This document shows, piece by piece, positions 1 to 8,566 of a stretch of 57,625 nucleotides of DNA. The position numbers and the translations under genes were made by a program. A model generated the notes under the pieces. The model was given only the letters and a program-made list of their open reading frames with translations. It ran no database searches and was not told the origin of the DNA. Where the stretch lies: assembly GCA_964451375.1 (NCBI GenBank), contig CAYVIN010000020.1, positions 1 to 57,625 on the forward strand. The letters run 5' to 3'. Each line of letters starts with the position of its first letter. Within the stretch, counting starts at the first letter, position 1. This stretch comes from JAGXQV01 sp964451375. Its GTDB lineage: Bacteria; Pseudomonadota; Gammaproteobacteria; Burkholderiales; Sulfuricellaceae.

Positions 1-35
1 GTTATAGGATAATTGTGCTTAAGTCAACAACATTG
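1..35. mobile_element. Putative end of an unseen mobile element (left copy)
   Basis: The first 35 bases are the exact reverse complement of 57575-57609 near the other window end. Here they abut RepA DNA that has lost its left terminus; at the other end they abut a RepB copy. The same sequence joined to two different repeats is what one expects of an insertion-sequence end, with the contig breaking inside a multicopy element. No transposase is visible, so the family is unknown. Confidence 0.5.
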
Positions 36-159
36 AGGGTTGGGGTGGGGGCGATCAAAATCATGTTGTTGAGTGATTTTTCCGCCCCCATCCTGTCCTT
101 CCCCCGTGGGGGGAAGGGACGTACTAATACCGTTTGTCCTGCAATCTGACAAAGTAGAA
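35..159. repeat. RepA copy 1, left end missing
   Basis: This stretch matches the interior and right part of the RepA element seen complete at 24080, 34391 and 55870. It ends with the 17-bp terminal inverted repeat AATCTGACAAAGTAGAA (143-159), followed by TTAA. The left terminus is replaced by the 35-bp window-end sequence. It has no coding capacity and lies just upstream of pdxJ, so it may separate pdxJ from an upstream gene. Confidence 0.8.
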
Positions 160-186
160 TTAAGCATTCAACATTGGGTTTCCACC

Positions 187-912
187 ATGATCAAACTTGG
201 CGTCAATATCGACCATGTCGCCACGCTGCGTCAGCAGCGCGGTACGCTTTATCCCAGCCCGGTACAGGCGGCGCTGCTCGCGGAATCCGCCGGGGCCGAT
301 CTGATTACCCTGCACCTGCGCGAAGACCGCCGCCACATCCAGGATCAGGATGTGGAAATCCTCCGCGCGCTCCTGCAAACCCGCATGAACCTGGAAATGG
401 CCGTGACCGACGAGATGATCGCCATCGCGCGCCGCATCAAGCCGCACGATGCCTGCCTGGTGCCGGAAAAACGCGCGGAACTGACCACCGAAGGCGGCCT
501 CGACGTGATCGGCCAGTTCGAGAAAGTGCGCGAAGCATGTGGCTTGCTGGCTGGTGTGGGGACACGGGTATCGCTGTTTATCGACCCGGTTGTCGAACAG
601 CTTGCCGCCGCGCGCGACGCGGGTGCGCCGGTGGTGGAAATCCACACCGGACGTTACGCCGACGCCCTGACCGAAATCGAACAGGAACACGAATTCCAGC
701 GCATCCGCGAAGCCACCGCCTACGGCCTGCAAATCGGCCTGCGGGTCAACGCCGGTCACGGACTCCATTACCACAACGTCCAGCCCATCGCCGCGCTGCC
801 CGGCATGGGAGAACTCAACATCGGCCACGCGATTGTCGCCCATGCGTTATTCGTCGGCTGGGAAAATGCCGTGCGTGAGATGAAGGCGCTGATGGTGGCG
901 GCTGCCCGGTGA
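187..912 (+). CDS. pdxJ: Pyridoxine 5'-phosphate synthase PdxJ
   Basis: A 241-residue protein, the normal PdxJ length. PdxJ condenses 3-amino-2-oxopropyl phosphate with 1-deoxyxylulose 5-phosphate to make pyridoxine 5'-phosphate, in the cytoplasm. The start at 187 gives the family N-terminus MIKLGVNIDHVATLRQQRGT; a longer in-frame reading from 73 would run through the RepA repeat and is rejected. The motifs LHLREDRRHI and RVNAGHGLHY are typical of the phosphate-binding and active-site loops. The stop overlaps the acpS start (GTGA), as in the usual betaproteobacterial pdxJ-acpS arrangement. Confidence 0.96.
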   Translation: MIKLGVNIDHVATLRQQRGTLYPSPVQAALLAESAGADLITLHLREDRRHIQDQDVEILRALLQTRMNLEMAVTDEMIAIARRIKPHDACLVPEKRAELTTEGGLDVIGQFEKVREACGLLAGVGTRVSLFIDPVVEQLAAARDAGAPVVEIHTGRYADALTEIEQEHEFQRIREATAYGLQIGLRVNAGHGLHYHNVQPIAALPGMGELNIGHAIVAHALFVGWENAVREMKALMVAAAR

Positions 913-1286
913 TTTTCGGCATCGGCACCGACATCGTCGCCGTCAGCCGCATGGCGACGGCCCTGGAGCGCCACGGCGACCGCTTCGCCGCACGTATCCT
1001 GACCCCCGAAGAGTTTGGCGAATTCGCCGCGCATAACGCGCCGGCGCACTTCCTCGCCAAACGTTTTGCCGCCAAGGAGGCTTTTTCCAAGGCGTTCGGC
1101 ACCGGGGTGCGCGCCCCCGCCACCCTGCACAATATCCGCATCCGCCACGACGACATGGGTAAACCGTCCCTGGAATTCCAGCCGGAACTGGCCGGCGCGC
1201 TCGAACAACGCGGTATCCGCGCCCACCACCTTTCGATCAGCGACGAAGCCGAAATGGCGGTGGCTTTTGTGATTCTGGAGACTTGA
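909..1286 (+). CDS. acpS: Holo-[acyl-carrier-protein] synthase AcpS
   Basis: A 125-residue protein that transfers 4'-phosphopantetheine from CoA to the serine of acyl carrier protein. The N-terminal MIFGIGTDIVAVSRM and the central FAAKEAFSKAFGTG are the two AcpS signatures; the Asp of the first and the Glu of the second bind Mg2+. It begins with GTG overlapping the pdxJ stop by four bases, implying translational coupling. nagZ follows four bases after the stop. Confidence 0.95.
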   Translation: MIFGIGTDIVAVSRMATALERHGDRFAARILTPEEFGEFAAHNAPAHFLAKRFAAKEAFSKAFGTGVRAPATLHNIRIRHDDMGKPSLEFQPELAGALEQRGIRAHHLSISDEAEMAVAFVILET

Positions 1287-1290
1287 ATTT

Positions 1291-2370
1291 ATGCCCCTCG
1301 GCCCCGTTATGGTCGATATCGCCGGTGTGGAACTGAGCGACGACGAAATCCGCCGCCTCAAACACCCGCTGGTCGGCGGGGTGATCCTGTTTTCCCGAAA
1401 TTTCCAGTCGGTTTCGCAATTGCTGAAACTCACCGCCGCGATCCATGCGCTGCGCACCCCCGCGCTGCCCATCGCGGTGGATCATGAAGGCGGACGGGTG
1501 CAGCGTTTCCGCGAAGGTTTCACGCGCATCCCGCCGATGCGCGAATTCGGCGCGATCTGGGACGCCAATCCGTCGCGGGCGCGCCATCTGGCGCACCTCA
1601 CCGGCTGGGTGATTGCCGCCGAATTGCGCGCCAGCGGCGTGGATTTCAGCTTCACACCGGTGCTCGACCTGGAATACGGAACCAGTTCGGTGATCGGCAA
1701 CCGGGCCTTCCACAGCAAGCCGCAAGCCGTCTCCGACCTCGCCCATCATCTGATGATCGGTCTCAAGCAGGGCGGCATGGCGGCGGTCGGCAAACATTTT
1801 CCCGGCCACGGCTATGTCGCGGCGGATTCGCACCTCGAAGTCCCGGTGGACGAGCGCAGCTACGCCGACATCGCAATGAGCGACCTGGTGCCGTTTCGCC
1901 AGATGGTCGATTTCGGCCTTGCCGCGATCATGCCGGCGCACGTGATTTATCCCCACGTAGACAGCCACCCGGCGGGCTTCTCCAGGCGCTGGCTGAAAGA
2001 CGTATTGCGTCATGAATTGCAGTTCGACGGGATGATTTTCAGCGATGACCTGGGCATGGCCGGCGCGGCCACTGCCGGGAGCTTCGTCGAACGCGCCGAC
2101 GCAGCGCTCGACGCCGGTTGCGACATGGTGCTGGTGTGCAACAACCCGGCAGCCGCCGACGAAGTCCTGAAAGGACTCAAACACAAACTCTCGGCGGCAG
2201 GCTACGCGCGCCTGGCGCGGATGCACGGCAAACCCCACCCGGCAAGCTGGGACAAGCTCCACGAAGACCCCGAATATGTCAAAGCGGTGCGCGCGGTATC
2301 GGCCATTGGCGTGAAGGACGGTGATTTGCCGTTCGAGGCGGGGAAAGTCGATGTGGTGGGGAACCTTTGA
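1291..2370 (+). CDS. nagZ: Beta-N-acetylhexosaminidase NagZ
   Basis: A 359-residue cytoplasmic glycoside hydrolase family 3 enzyme that removes GlcNAc from anhydromuropeptides during cell-wall recycling. Visible signatures are AVDHEGGRVQRFREGF near residue 65, the KHFPGHG loop near residue 170, which is the NagZ hallmark and carries the general acid/base His, and the FSDDLGMAGA region with the nucleophile Asp near residue 250. No signal peptide is present. It is third in a tight pdxJ-acpS-nagZ operon. Confidence 0.95.
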   Translation: MPLGPVMVDIAGVELSDDEIRRLKHPLVGGVILFSRNFQSVSQLLKLTAAIHALRTPALPIAVDHEGGRVQRFREGFTRIPPMREFGAIWDANPSRARHLAHLTGWVIAAELRASGVDFSFTPVLDLEYGTSSVIGNRAFHSKPQAVSDLAHHLMIGLKQGGMAAVGKHFPGHGYVAADSHLEVPVDERSYADIAMSDLVPFRQMVDFGLAAIMPAHVIYPHVDSHPAGFSRRWLKDVLRHELQFDGMIFSDDLGMAGAATAGSFVERADAALDAGCDMVLVCNNPAAADEVLKGLKHKLSAAGYARLARMHGKPHPASWDKLHEDPEYVKAVRAVSAIGVKDGDLPFEAGKVDVVGNL

Positions 2371-2413
2371 ACAGGATAGGCCCATCGCATCAACATGGTC
2401 GGGCTGGCGCATC

Positions 2414-2435
2414 TATAATTGCATCAATTGATGCA
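2414..2435 (+). promoter_or_regulatory. vapBC promoter -10 with overlapping palindromic operator
   Basis: A perfect -10 hexamer TATAAT (2414-2419) is followed directly by the perfect 16-bp palindrome TGCATCAATTGATGCA (2420-2435), about 20 bases before the antitoxin start. Type II antitoxins autorepress by binding such palindromes. No convincing -35 hexamer was found. Confidence 0.6.
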
Positions 2436-2455
2436 GCTTACAAAGGTGTTCAACG

Positions 2456-2650
2456 ATGCGAACCACTGTCACGCTGGATGATGCACTATTGTCTCAGGCG
2501 CAGAGTCTGAGCGGCCTGAAAGATCGTGGCGTCCTCCTCAAGGAAGCCCTGCGCGCCTTGATCGAGCGCGAAAGCGCGCGCCGCCTCGTCAAACTGGGTG
2601 GCTCTGAACCGCAACTTGAAGAGATTCCGCGCCGCCGGGAGCCGGCCTGA
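2456..2650 (+). CDS. vapB: VapB-type antitoxin
   Basis: A 64-residue protein beginning MRTTVTLDDALLSQAQSLSG, a short beta strand followed by helices as in VapB/ribbon-helix-helix antitoxins. The acidic and basic tail (EEIPRRREPA) would be the toxin-neutralising segment. A ribosome site (AAAGGTG) lies 10 bases upstream and a palindromic operator just before it. The stop TGA is immediately followed by the toxin GTG start. The antitoxin looks intact while its toxin partner is broken. Confidence 0.8.
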   Translation: MRTTVTLDDALLSQAQSLSGLKDRGVLLKEALRALIERESARRLVKLGGSEPQLEEIPRRREPA

Positions 2651-3027
2651 GTGGTACTGGTCGATACTTCCGTGTGGATCGACCATCTGCGTTCCGGCGA
2701 CCCGCATCTGTCCGCGTTGCTCGAACAAGGCAGCGTCGCCATTCATGATTTCGTGATCGGCGAAATCGCCTGCGGCAACCTCAAGAACCGTCAAGGCATT
2801 CTCTCCCTGCTCGCCGTCCTGCCGAAATGCGAACCGGCAACCTTTGACGAGGTGCTGTTTTTCATCGACGGCATGGTTTGATGGGGCGGGGCGTCGGATA
2901 CGTCGATGTTTCCCTCCTCGCAGCCGCAATACTTTCCGGCGCCCGGTTGTGGGCGCGGGACAGGCGGCTGGCTTCCCTCGCTGAGGAGTTGGATATCGCT
3001 TTTGAGGAGAATGGCGAAAACCACTGA
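2651..3027 (+). pseudogene. vapC: Frameshifted VapC PIN-domain toxin
   Basis: Two reading frames together encode one VapC ribonuclease. The first (GTG at 2651 to TGA at 2879-2881) gives 76 residues with the PIN signature VDTSVWIDHL and the second acidic site GEIACG. The second (from 2881 to the stop at 3025-3027) continues with MGRGVGYVDVSLLAAAILSG and LWARDRRLASLAEEL, carrying the remaining two PIN acidic residues. One extra T in the run at 2877-2879 would fuse them as GMVLMGRGVGY, giving a VapC of about 125 residues, the normal length. As read, the toxin lacks half its active site. It could be a true inactivating mutation, a homopolymer sequencing error, or programmed slippage. Confidence 0.8.
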
Positions 3028-3066
3028 GTAAGAAACTCGCCATGCCAAACGGTCAATCCACATTTA

Positions 3067-3093
3067 TTGCCTTGGGTTGGGGCGTTATATAAT
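3067..3093 (+). promoter_or_regulatory. Possible rimO promoter
   Basis: TTGCCT (3067-3072) and TATAAT (3088-3093) are separated by 15 bases, shorter than the preferred 17, and lie 30 bases before the rimO start. The -10 is perfect; the -35 assignment is uncertain. Confidence 0.4.
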
Positions 3094-3122
3094 TCGCCCT
3101 TTCCAAATTAAGGCGCTATCTC

Positions 3123-4436
3123 ATGCCTAAGCCAAAACGTGTCGGATTCGTCTCCCTCGGCTGCCCGAAGGCGCTGGTCGATTCCGAGCAGATTCTTACC
3201 CGCCTGCGCGCCGAGGGCTATGCCATTTCTCCCGATTATGCGGGGGCCGATCTGGTGGTGGTGAATACCTGCGGTTTTATCGATGCGGCGGTGGCGGAAT
3301 CGCTGGACGCCATCGGCGAGGCGCTTGCGGAGAACGGCAAGGTGGTGGTGACCGGCTGCCTGGGGGCCAAGGCCGACGTGGTGCTGGCCGCGCATCCGCA
3401 GGTGCTGGCGATTACCGGGCCGCATTCGCTGCACGAGACCATGGCGGCGATTCATGAACACCTGCCCGCGCCCCACGATCCTTTCGAGAGCCTGATTCCG
3501 CCGCAGGGTATCAAGCTCACCCCTAAGCATTACGCTTATCTGAAAATCTCCGAGGGCTGCAACCACGCCTGCACGTTCTGCATCATCCCGTCGCTACGCG
3601 GCGATCTGGTGAGCCGGCCCATCGGGGAAGTGATGCAGGAAGCGGAAAACTTGGTGAAGGCGGGTGTCAAGGAGTTGCTGGTGGTGTCGCAGGACACCGG
3701 CGCGTATGGGGTGGATGTGAAATACCGCAGCGGCTTCTGGCAGGGCCGCCCGATCAAGACGCGGATGCTCGACCTGGCGCGTCATCTCGGCGAACTGGGG
3801 GTATGGGTACGGCTACATTACGTCTATCCCTATCCCAGCGTGGACGAGGTGATTCCGTTGATGGCCGAGGGCAAAATCCTGCCGTATCTCGATATCCCGC
3901 TGCAACACGCCAGTCCCGCCGTGCTGCGGGCGATGAAGCGTCCCGGCGACGTGGAGGGGATGCTGGCGCGCATCGCCAAATGGCGCGCTATCTGCCCCGA
4001 TCTGACCATCCGCAGCACCTTCATCACCGGCTTCCCCGGTGAGTCGGAGGCCGATTTCGATTTACTTCTGGATTTTCTCAGGGAAGCGCAGCTCGACCGG
4101 GTCGGCTGTTTTGCCTATTCGCCGGTTGAAGGGGCGACTGCCAACGCCTTGCCCGGCGCGGTGCCGGAAGAGGTCAAGGAAGAACGCCGCGCCCGCCTGA
4201 TGACGCTTCAGGAGGAAATCAGCGCGGCTCGCCTGGAGCGCCGCATCGGGCAGCGCATCACGGTGCTGGTCGATGAAATCGACGCGGAAGGCGCGGTCGC
4301 GCGTAGCGCCGCCGATGCCCCGGAAATCGACGGGCTGGTGTTTATCGAGGAAGCCGAAGGGTTGCAGGCGGGGGATTGGGTCGAGGTTAAGGTGGTTGAT
4401 GCCGATGCCCACGACATGTGGGCGGAAGCGGTGTGA
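3123..4436 (+). CDS. rimO: Ribosomal protein S12 methylthiotransferase RimO
   Basis: A 437-residue radical-SAM methylthiotransferase that modifies an aspartate of ribosomal protein S12. The N-terminal domain begins RVGFVSLGCPKALVDSEQIL, with further cluster cysteines in VVNTCGF and VTGCLG. The radical SAM motif CNHACTFCIIP (CxxxCxxC) is near residue 147, and a C-terminal TRAM-like domain follows residue 370. PKALVDSE distinguishes RimO from the tRNA enzyme MiaB. It appears to be transcribed alone. Confidence 0.95.
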   Translation: MPKPKRVGFVSLGCPKALVDSEQILTRLRAEGYAISPDYAGADLVVVNTCGFIDAAVAESLDAIGEALAENGKVVVTGCLGAKADVVLAAHPQVLAITGPHSLHETMAAIHEHLPAPHDPFESLIPPQGIKLTPKHYAYLKISEGCNHACTFCIIPSLRGDLVSRPIGEVMQEAENLVKAGVKELLVVSQDTGAYGVDVKYRSGFWQGRPIKTRMLDLARHLGELGVWVRLHYVYPYPSVDEVIPLMAEGKILPYLDIPLQHASPAVLRAMKRPGDVEGMLARIAKWRAICPDLTIRSTFITGFPGESEADFDLLLDFLREAQLDRVGCFAYSPVEGATANALPGAVPEEVKEERRARLMTLQEEISAARLERRIGQRITVLVDEIDAEGAVARSAADAPEIDGLVFIEEAEGLQAGDWVEVKVVDADAHDMWAEAV

Positions 4437-4492
4437 GCCGCTTTATGGAATATTTGTCGGGAATGGGCTATTCCTGAAATGACGGTTGAATA

Positions 4493-4849
4493 ATGGAAGA
4501 ACACCGCAAACACATCCGTATTCCCGCGAAATGGCGGGTGGCCTTGGTCAAGGATCATCACAGCGGGGAGATTTACCACGGAAATTCCCTTGAGGTTTCC
4601 GTGGAGGGAATGAGCATTATCAGTGACCACAACATCTATACGGAAGACGATGTGACGGTATTGCTGGCGATTCCGCCGCTCCATCCCGGCAAGAAGGAAA
4701 AAATTCTCGAAGTTCAGAGCAGCATGATTTACACCGTGCTTTGTTCTAGCGGCAAGGGCTTTCGCATCGGGGTGAAATTCCTGCACTTCAAACGCGGCGG
4801 CCAAAAATACCTGCGCGAATACCTGGAAAAGCGCGTCCAGGGCGAATAG
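4493..4849 (+). CDS. PilZ-domain c-di-GMP-binding protein
   Basis: A 118-residue single-domain protein. The N-terminal RKHIRIPAKW supplies the RxxxR arginines, and LEVSVEGMSI matches the (D/N)xSxxG motif with Glu at the first position, so binding of c-di-GMP is likely but not certain. No signal peptide or membrane segment is visible. It opens a run of five consecutive c-di-GMP-related genes, so it may read out their output. Confidence 0.8.
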   Translation: MEEHRKHIRIPAKWRVALVKDHHSGEIYHGNSLEVSVEGMSIISDHNIYTEDDVTVLLAIPPLHPGKKEKILEVQSSMIYTVLCSSGKGFRIGVKFLHFKRGGQKYLREYLEKRVQGE

Positions 4850-4951
4850 AAACGGCGCACGGCGGGGCTTTTGGGTAAAATTGCAGTGCGTCCCCAGCCC
4901 GGCCTTTTTCGGCGGGGAGTGGGGTAACCGGACGCCGATGGGAGAAATATC

Positions 4952-6049
4952 ATGGCAACAAACGGACTGTGGAGCACGGTTTACGACCGTCAACTGGCTT
5001 GGGCAGGTTTATTCCTGGAGGCGCTGGACGCCCCCGGCGCGCCGGATGACATTCCCGCAGGCAAAATGTTGTTCGCTGAGGCGGCAGCCCTGACCGATGA
5101 ACCGGAAGATTGGCCCGTCGCCCAGTTGACCGTGGTATTGGGCGACCCCGCCGAGGCAGCGGGGTTTCCCGCGCTACAGGGCAAAGGCACGCATTTCGCG
5201 CTGACCGGCGCGACCATGCCGGGGGCGGAAACTTTCAAAACCCGGCTTTTCGACGCCGCCGCGCTACCCGACGAAAATACCCTGTACGCCCTGAGTCACA
5301 GCGGTTTACACCTGCTCGCCTACAACCTGACTTCCCTGGAAAACTACCGGCATTGCCTGGATTTGGGATTTTCCCTGTTTTGTTTCGGGCGCATGGATTT
5401 TCCCGGCAGCGGCGGCATTCCTCAGGACACCTCGCGCCTGCCGTTGATGCAACTCCTTGCGCTGGTGGCGAAAGACGCCGAGACAGCGGAGATGGAACAG
5501 ATTTTCAAGCTCGAACCCAAGCTGGCTTTTGAACTGCTGCGACTGGTGAATTCCACTTCGTTTGCGATGCGCACCGAAATCACCAGCTTCGCCCAGGCCA
5601 TCATGGTGCTGGGGCGTCGTCAGTTACAGCGCTGGTTGCAACTGCTGCTTTTTGCCCACCGCAAAAACGGCGAAGAATCTCCCAATATCCTGATGCAACG
5701 CGCCGCCGAGCGGGGCCGTCTGCTCGAATTGCTGGCCGGCGTGGGCAACGCCACGGCGGATCGTGAGCAGGCCTTCATGGTTGGGGTGTTTTCCCTGCTC
5801 GACGTATTGATGGCCGCGCCGCTCGACAGCTTGCTGAAATCGGTGGCGCTGCCCCAGCCGGTCGAAGCCGCCCTGCTGGAACATTCGGGCAGGCTGGGCG
5901 TTTTACTCGAACTGATCGGCGCGGCGGAAGCCTCGGCCAAGGCGGAATTCCGTTCCCTCCTTGATGATTTGGGCATTGCGCCGGAGGACTTCAGCCGTAT
6001 TCAACTCGAAGCCCTGACCTGGGCTTTGCAAGTGGCGCGGCTGTCATGA
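4952..6049 (+). CDS. HDOD protein with degenerate EAL-like N-terminus
   Basis: A 365-residue protein. Residues 1-150 resemble the YuxH/CdgJ type of degenerate EAL domain (it opens VYDRQLAWAGLFLEAL) but lack the catalytic ExLxR, so phosphodiesterase activity is not expected. Residues about 160-345 form an HDOD domain, with FKLEPKLAFELLRLVNS and SFAQAIMVLGRRQLQRWL as its signature helices. Proteins of this architecture act as signalling scaffolds in c-di-GMP and motility pathways. The stop overlaps the next gene by four bases (ATGA), so it is probably co-translated with the GGDEF-EAL protein. Confidence 0.75.
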   Translation: MATNGLWSTVYDRQLAWAGLFLEALDAPGAPDDIPAGKMLFAEAAALTDEPEDWPVAQLTVVLGDPAEAAGFPALQGKGTHFALTGATMPGAETFKTRLFDAAALPDENTLYALSHSGLHLLAYNLTSLENYRHCLDLGFSLFCFGRMDFPGSGGIPQDTSRLPLMQLLALVAKDAETAEMEQIFKLEPKLAFELLRLVNSTSFAMRTEITSFAQAIMVLGRRQLQRWLQLLLFAHRKNGEESPNILMQRAAERGRLLELLAGVGNATADREQAFMVGVFSLLDVLMAAPLDSLLKSVALPQPVEAALLEHSGRLGVLLELIGAAEASAKAEFRSLLDDLGIAPEDFSRIQLEALTWALQVARLS

Positions 6050-8544
6050 ACGGCGCAACCGGCGGCTGTCCGCAGGCCGGCTCAGGCGACCAGGCGCTGG
6101 TGGTGGCGGGGAGCATCGTCAAGGCGGTGCTGGAGTCACCCGAAGAACAGTTTGCGACGTTGCTGGGCGGGGAAATCGCCAGGGCTTTCGGCTGGGCTGA
6201 GGTTTGCGTCCATCTCACCGCCAAGGCGGGACGCCTGGCGACGCGCGGCGTCCCGCCGGCATGGCGGGAGTTGACGGCGAAGGTGGAAAACAGCGGGCAG
6301 GTGGCGTGGATGGCCGCCGCTGCGGGTGAGGAAAACGTGCTGCTCGGCTGCCCGATAGCGCCACGCGGTGAATTGATCGGAATGCTGGGGGTGCGCGCCG
6401 CGCTGTTATGCTTGCCGACCTTGCAGGCCGCCGCCCGGCTGGTTGCCGAAACCCTCAACGACCGCCTGCTGTTTGATGAGCGCAAACGCGCCCTGATGGT
6501 CAGCGAAGAACAGTTGGCGCGCCAGCAGCAGATACTCGATCAGATTCACGATTCGGTAATTGTCATGGATTTGGGCGGTTACATCACCGGCTGGAACAAG
6601 GGGGCCGAACTGCAATTCGGTTACACCCCCGAAGAAGCGATTGGCAAAAACATCCTGTTCCTCTACGCCGACGAGGAAGAAGACGCGCTGTTCCACGAAT
6701 CCTTCATGGAACACGGCGGTCGCGAAATGGTGGTCAAACGCCGCAAAAAATCCGGTGACGTGTTCTGGGCCAGCCTCTCCCTTTCCTTGTCGCGCGACGC
6801 CCAGGGCTACCCGGCGGCGATCTACGGCTATCTGGTGGACATCACCGAACGCCTCGCGGCGGAAGAACGCCTGCGCCTGCAAGCGGCGATTTTTGAATAC
6901 AGCGACGAAGGCATCATGGTTACCGATGTCCAGCAACGCATCCTCTCGGTCAACAAGGCATTCAGCAAGATATCCGGCTACGAAGCCGAAGAAGTGCTGG
7001 GCCAAATGCCTTCGCTGTTCAAATCGGGACTCCACGACACGGAGTTTTACCGCGAAATGAATGAATCGATTGCCGACAACGGTCATTGGATCGGCGAATT
7101 GTGGAACCGCCGCAAAAACGGCGAAAACTATCCGACGTGGATGTCGATCTCCGGCGTCCATAACAAGGACGGCGCAATCACCCACTATTTCGCGGTCTTC
7201 ACCGATCTGACCGAACGCAAAAACGCCGAAAAACAGATTTACCGGCTGGCCTATTACGACGTACTCACCGGCTTGCCCAACCGCGCCATGCTGCACACCC
7301 TGCTGCGCCAGTCGCTGATCGAGTCGCGGCGCAACGGCGCACACGGCGCGGTGATGTTCGTCGATCTGGATCGTTTCAAGCAGATCAACGACACCCTCGG
7401 CCACAGTCCCGGCGACCTGCTGCTCAAGGAAGTGGCGCGGCGTCTCCTCGAATGCCTGCGCAACGAAGACATCGTCACCCGCATCGGCGGCGATGAATTC
7501 GTGGTGGCCCTGGTGGACATCGCCAAACGGGAACACGCTTCCATCGTCGCCCGCAAAATCCTCGCCAATCTCGCCCAACCCGTGGAAGTCCACGGTCACG
7601 AATTACGCATCTCGGCGAGCATCGGCATCAGCATCTACCCGGACGACGGCGACGACGCGGAAACCCTGATCCGCAACGCCGACGTGGCGATGTACCGCGC
7701 CAAACAGGGCGACGGACACGAAGGCTACGTCTTTTATTCGCCCGACATGAACCGCAAGGCGCTGGAACGCCTCAACCTCGAAGGCAACCTGCGGCGCGCC
7801 ATGGAGCGCGGCGAGCTGGCGCTGTATTACCAGCCGCAAATGGAGTTGGCGAGCGGCAATATCGTCGGCGCGGAAGTCCTGCTGCGCTGGTTACATCCCA
7901 CCACCGGGATGATTTCGCCCGCCGAATTCATCCCGGTCGCCGAAGAAACCGGGCTGATCATCCCCATCGGCGAATGGATCCTCGACACCGTTTGCGCCCG
8001 CAACAAGGCCTGGCAGAAAGCCGGACTGCCGGTGGTCAAGCTGGCCGTGAACATCTCCGCCAAACAGTTTCGCCCCACTCTCGCCACCGAGGTCGCCGAT
8101 ATTCTGGAACGGCATCAACTCGACCCCAAACTGCTCGAACTGGAAATCACCGAAAGCATGATCATGCAGAACGTCGATGGGGTGATCGCCATGATGAACG
8201 ACTTCCACGCCATGGGCGTAAAAATGTCCCTCGATGACTTCGGCACCGGCTACTCGTCGCTGAGTTACCTGAAACGTTTCCCCATCGACAAGCTGAAAAT
8301 CGACCAGTCCTTCGTGCGCGGCGTCATCGACGACGCCAACGATACCGCGATTACCCGCTCCATCATCGGCCTTGCCAAGAATCTCGGCTTGCGTTCCATC
8401 GCCGAAGGCGTGGAAACCCTCGAACAACAGGAGTTTCTGAAATCCGCCGGGTGCGAGGAAATCCAGGGGTATTACTACAGCCGCCCGATTCCCGAAGCGG
8501 AATTCGAACGGTTTCTGGTGGAGAAGGGCAAGCCGGCGGCTTGA
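6046..8544 (+). CDS. GAF-PAS-PAS-GGDEF-EAL c-di-GMP turnover protein
   Basis: An 832-residue cytoplasmic sensor enzyme. In order: a GAF-like region (residues 1-150), two PAS domains (about 155-285 and 285-405), a GGDEF domain with intact RIGGDEFVV near 480, and an EAL domain with EVLLRW near 610 and DDFGTGYSSL near 730. Both catalytic domains keep their key residues, so it could make or degrade c-di-GMP, with PAS/GAF inputs choosing. No transmembrane segment is visible. It overlaps the HDOD gene by four bases and converges on the next gene across 22 bases. Confidence 0.9.
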   Translation: MNGATGGCPQAGSGDQALVVAGSIVKAVLESPEEQFATLLGGEIARAFGWAEVCVHLTAKAGRLATRGVPPAWRELTAKVENSGQVAWMAAAAGEENVLLGCPIAPRGELIGMLGVRAALLCLPTLQAAARLVAETLNDRLLFDERKRALMVSEEQLARQQQILDQIHDSVIVMDLGGYITGWNKGAELQFGYTPEEAIGKNILFLYADEEEDALFHESFMEHGGREMVVKRRKKSGDVFWASLSLSLSRDAQGYPAAIYGYLVDITERLAAEERLRLQAAIFEYSDEGIMVTDVQQRILSVNKAFSKISGYEAEEVLGQMPSLFKSGLHDTEFYREMNESIADNGHWIGELWNRRKNGENYPTWMSISGVHNKDGAITHYFAVFTDLTERKNAEKQIYRLAYYDVLTGLPNRAMLHTLLRQSLIESRRNGAHGAVMFVDLDRFKQINDTLGHSPGDLLLKEVARRLLECLRNEDIVTRIGGDEFVVALVDIAKREHASIVARKILANLAQPVEVHGHELRISASIGISIYPDDGDDAETLIRNADVAMYRAKQGDGHEGYVFYSPDMNRKALERLNLEGNLRRAMERGELALYYQPQMELASGNIVGAEVLLRWLHPTTGMISPAEFIPVAEETGLIIPIGEWILDTVCARNKAWQKAGLPVVKLAVNISAKQFRPTLATEVADILERHQLDPKLLELEITESMIMQNVDGVIAMMNDFHAMGVKMSLDDFGTGYSSLSYLKRFPIDKLKIDQSFVRGVIDDANDTAITRSIIGLAKNLGLRSIAEGVETLEQQEFLKSAGCEEIQGYYYSRPIPEAEFERFLVEKGKPAA

Positions 8545-8566
8545 GGGGATAAAACCGTCTGTCGGA

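Noticed and set aside
6406..7599. A 397-codon open frame opposite the GGDEF-EAL gene
   Set aside because: The plus strand encodes intact PAS and GGDEF motifs here. The antisense frame has no recognisable domain.
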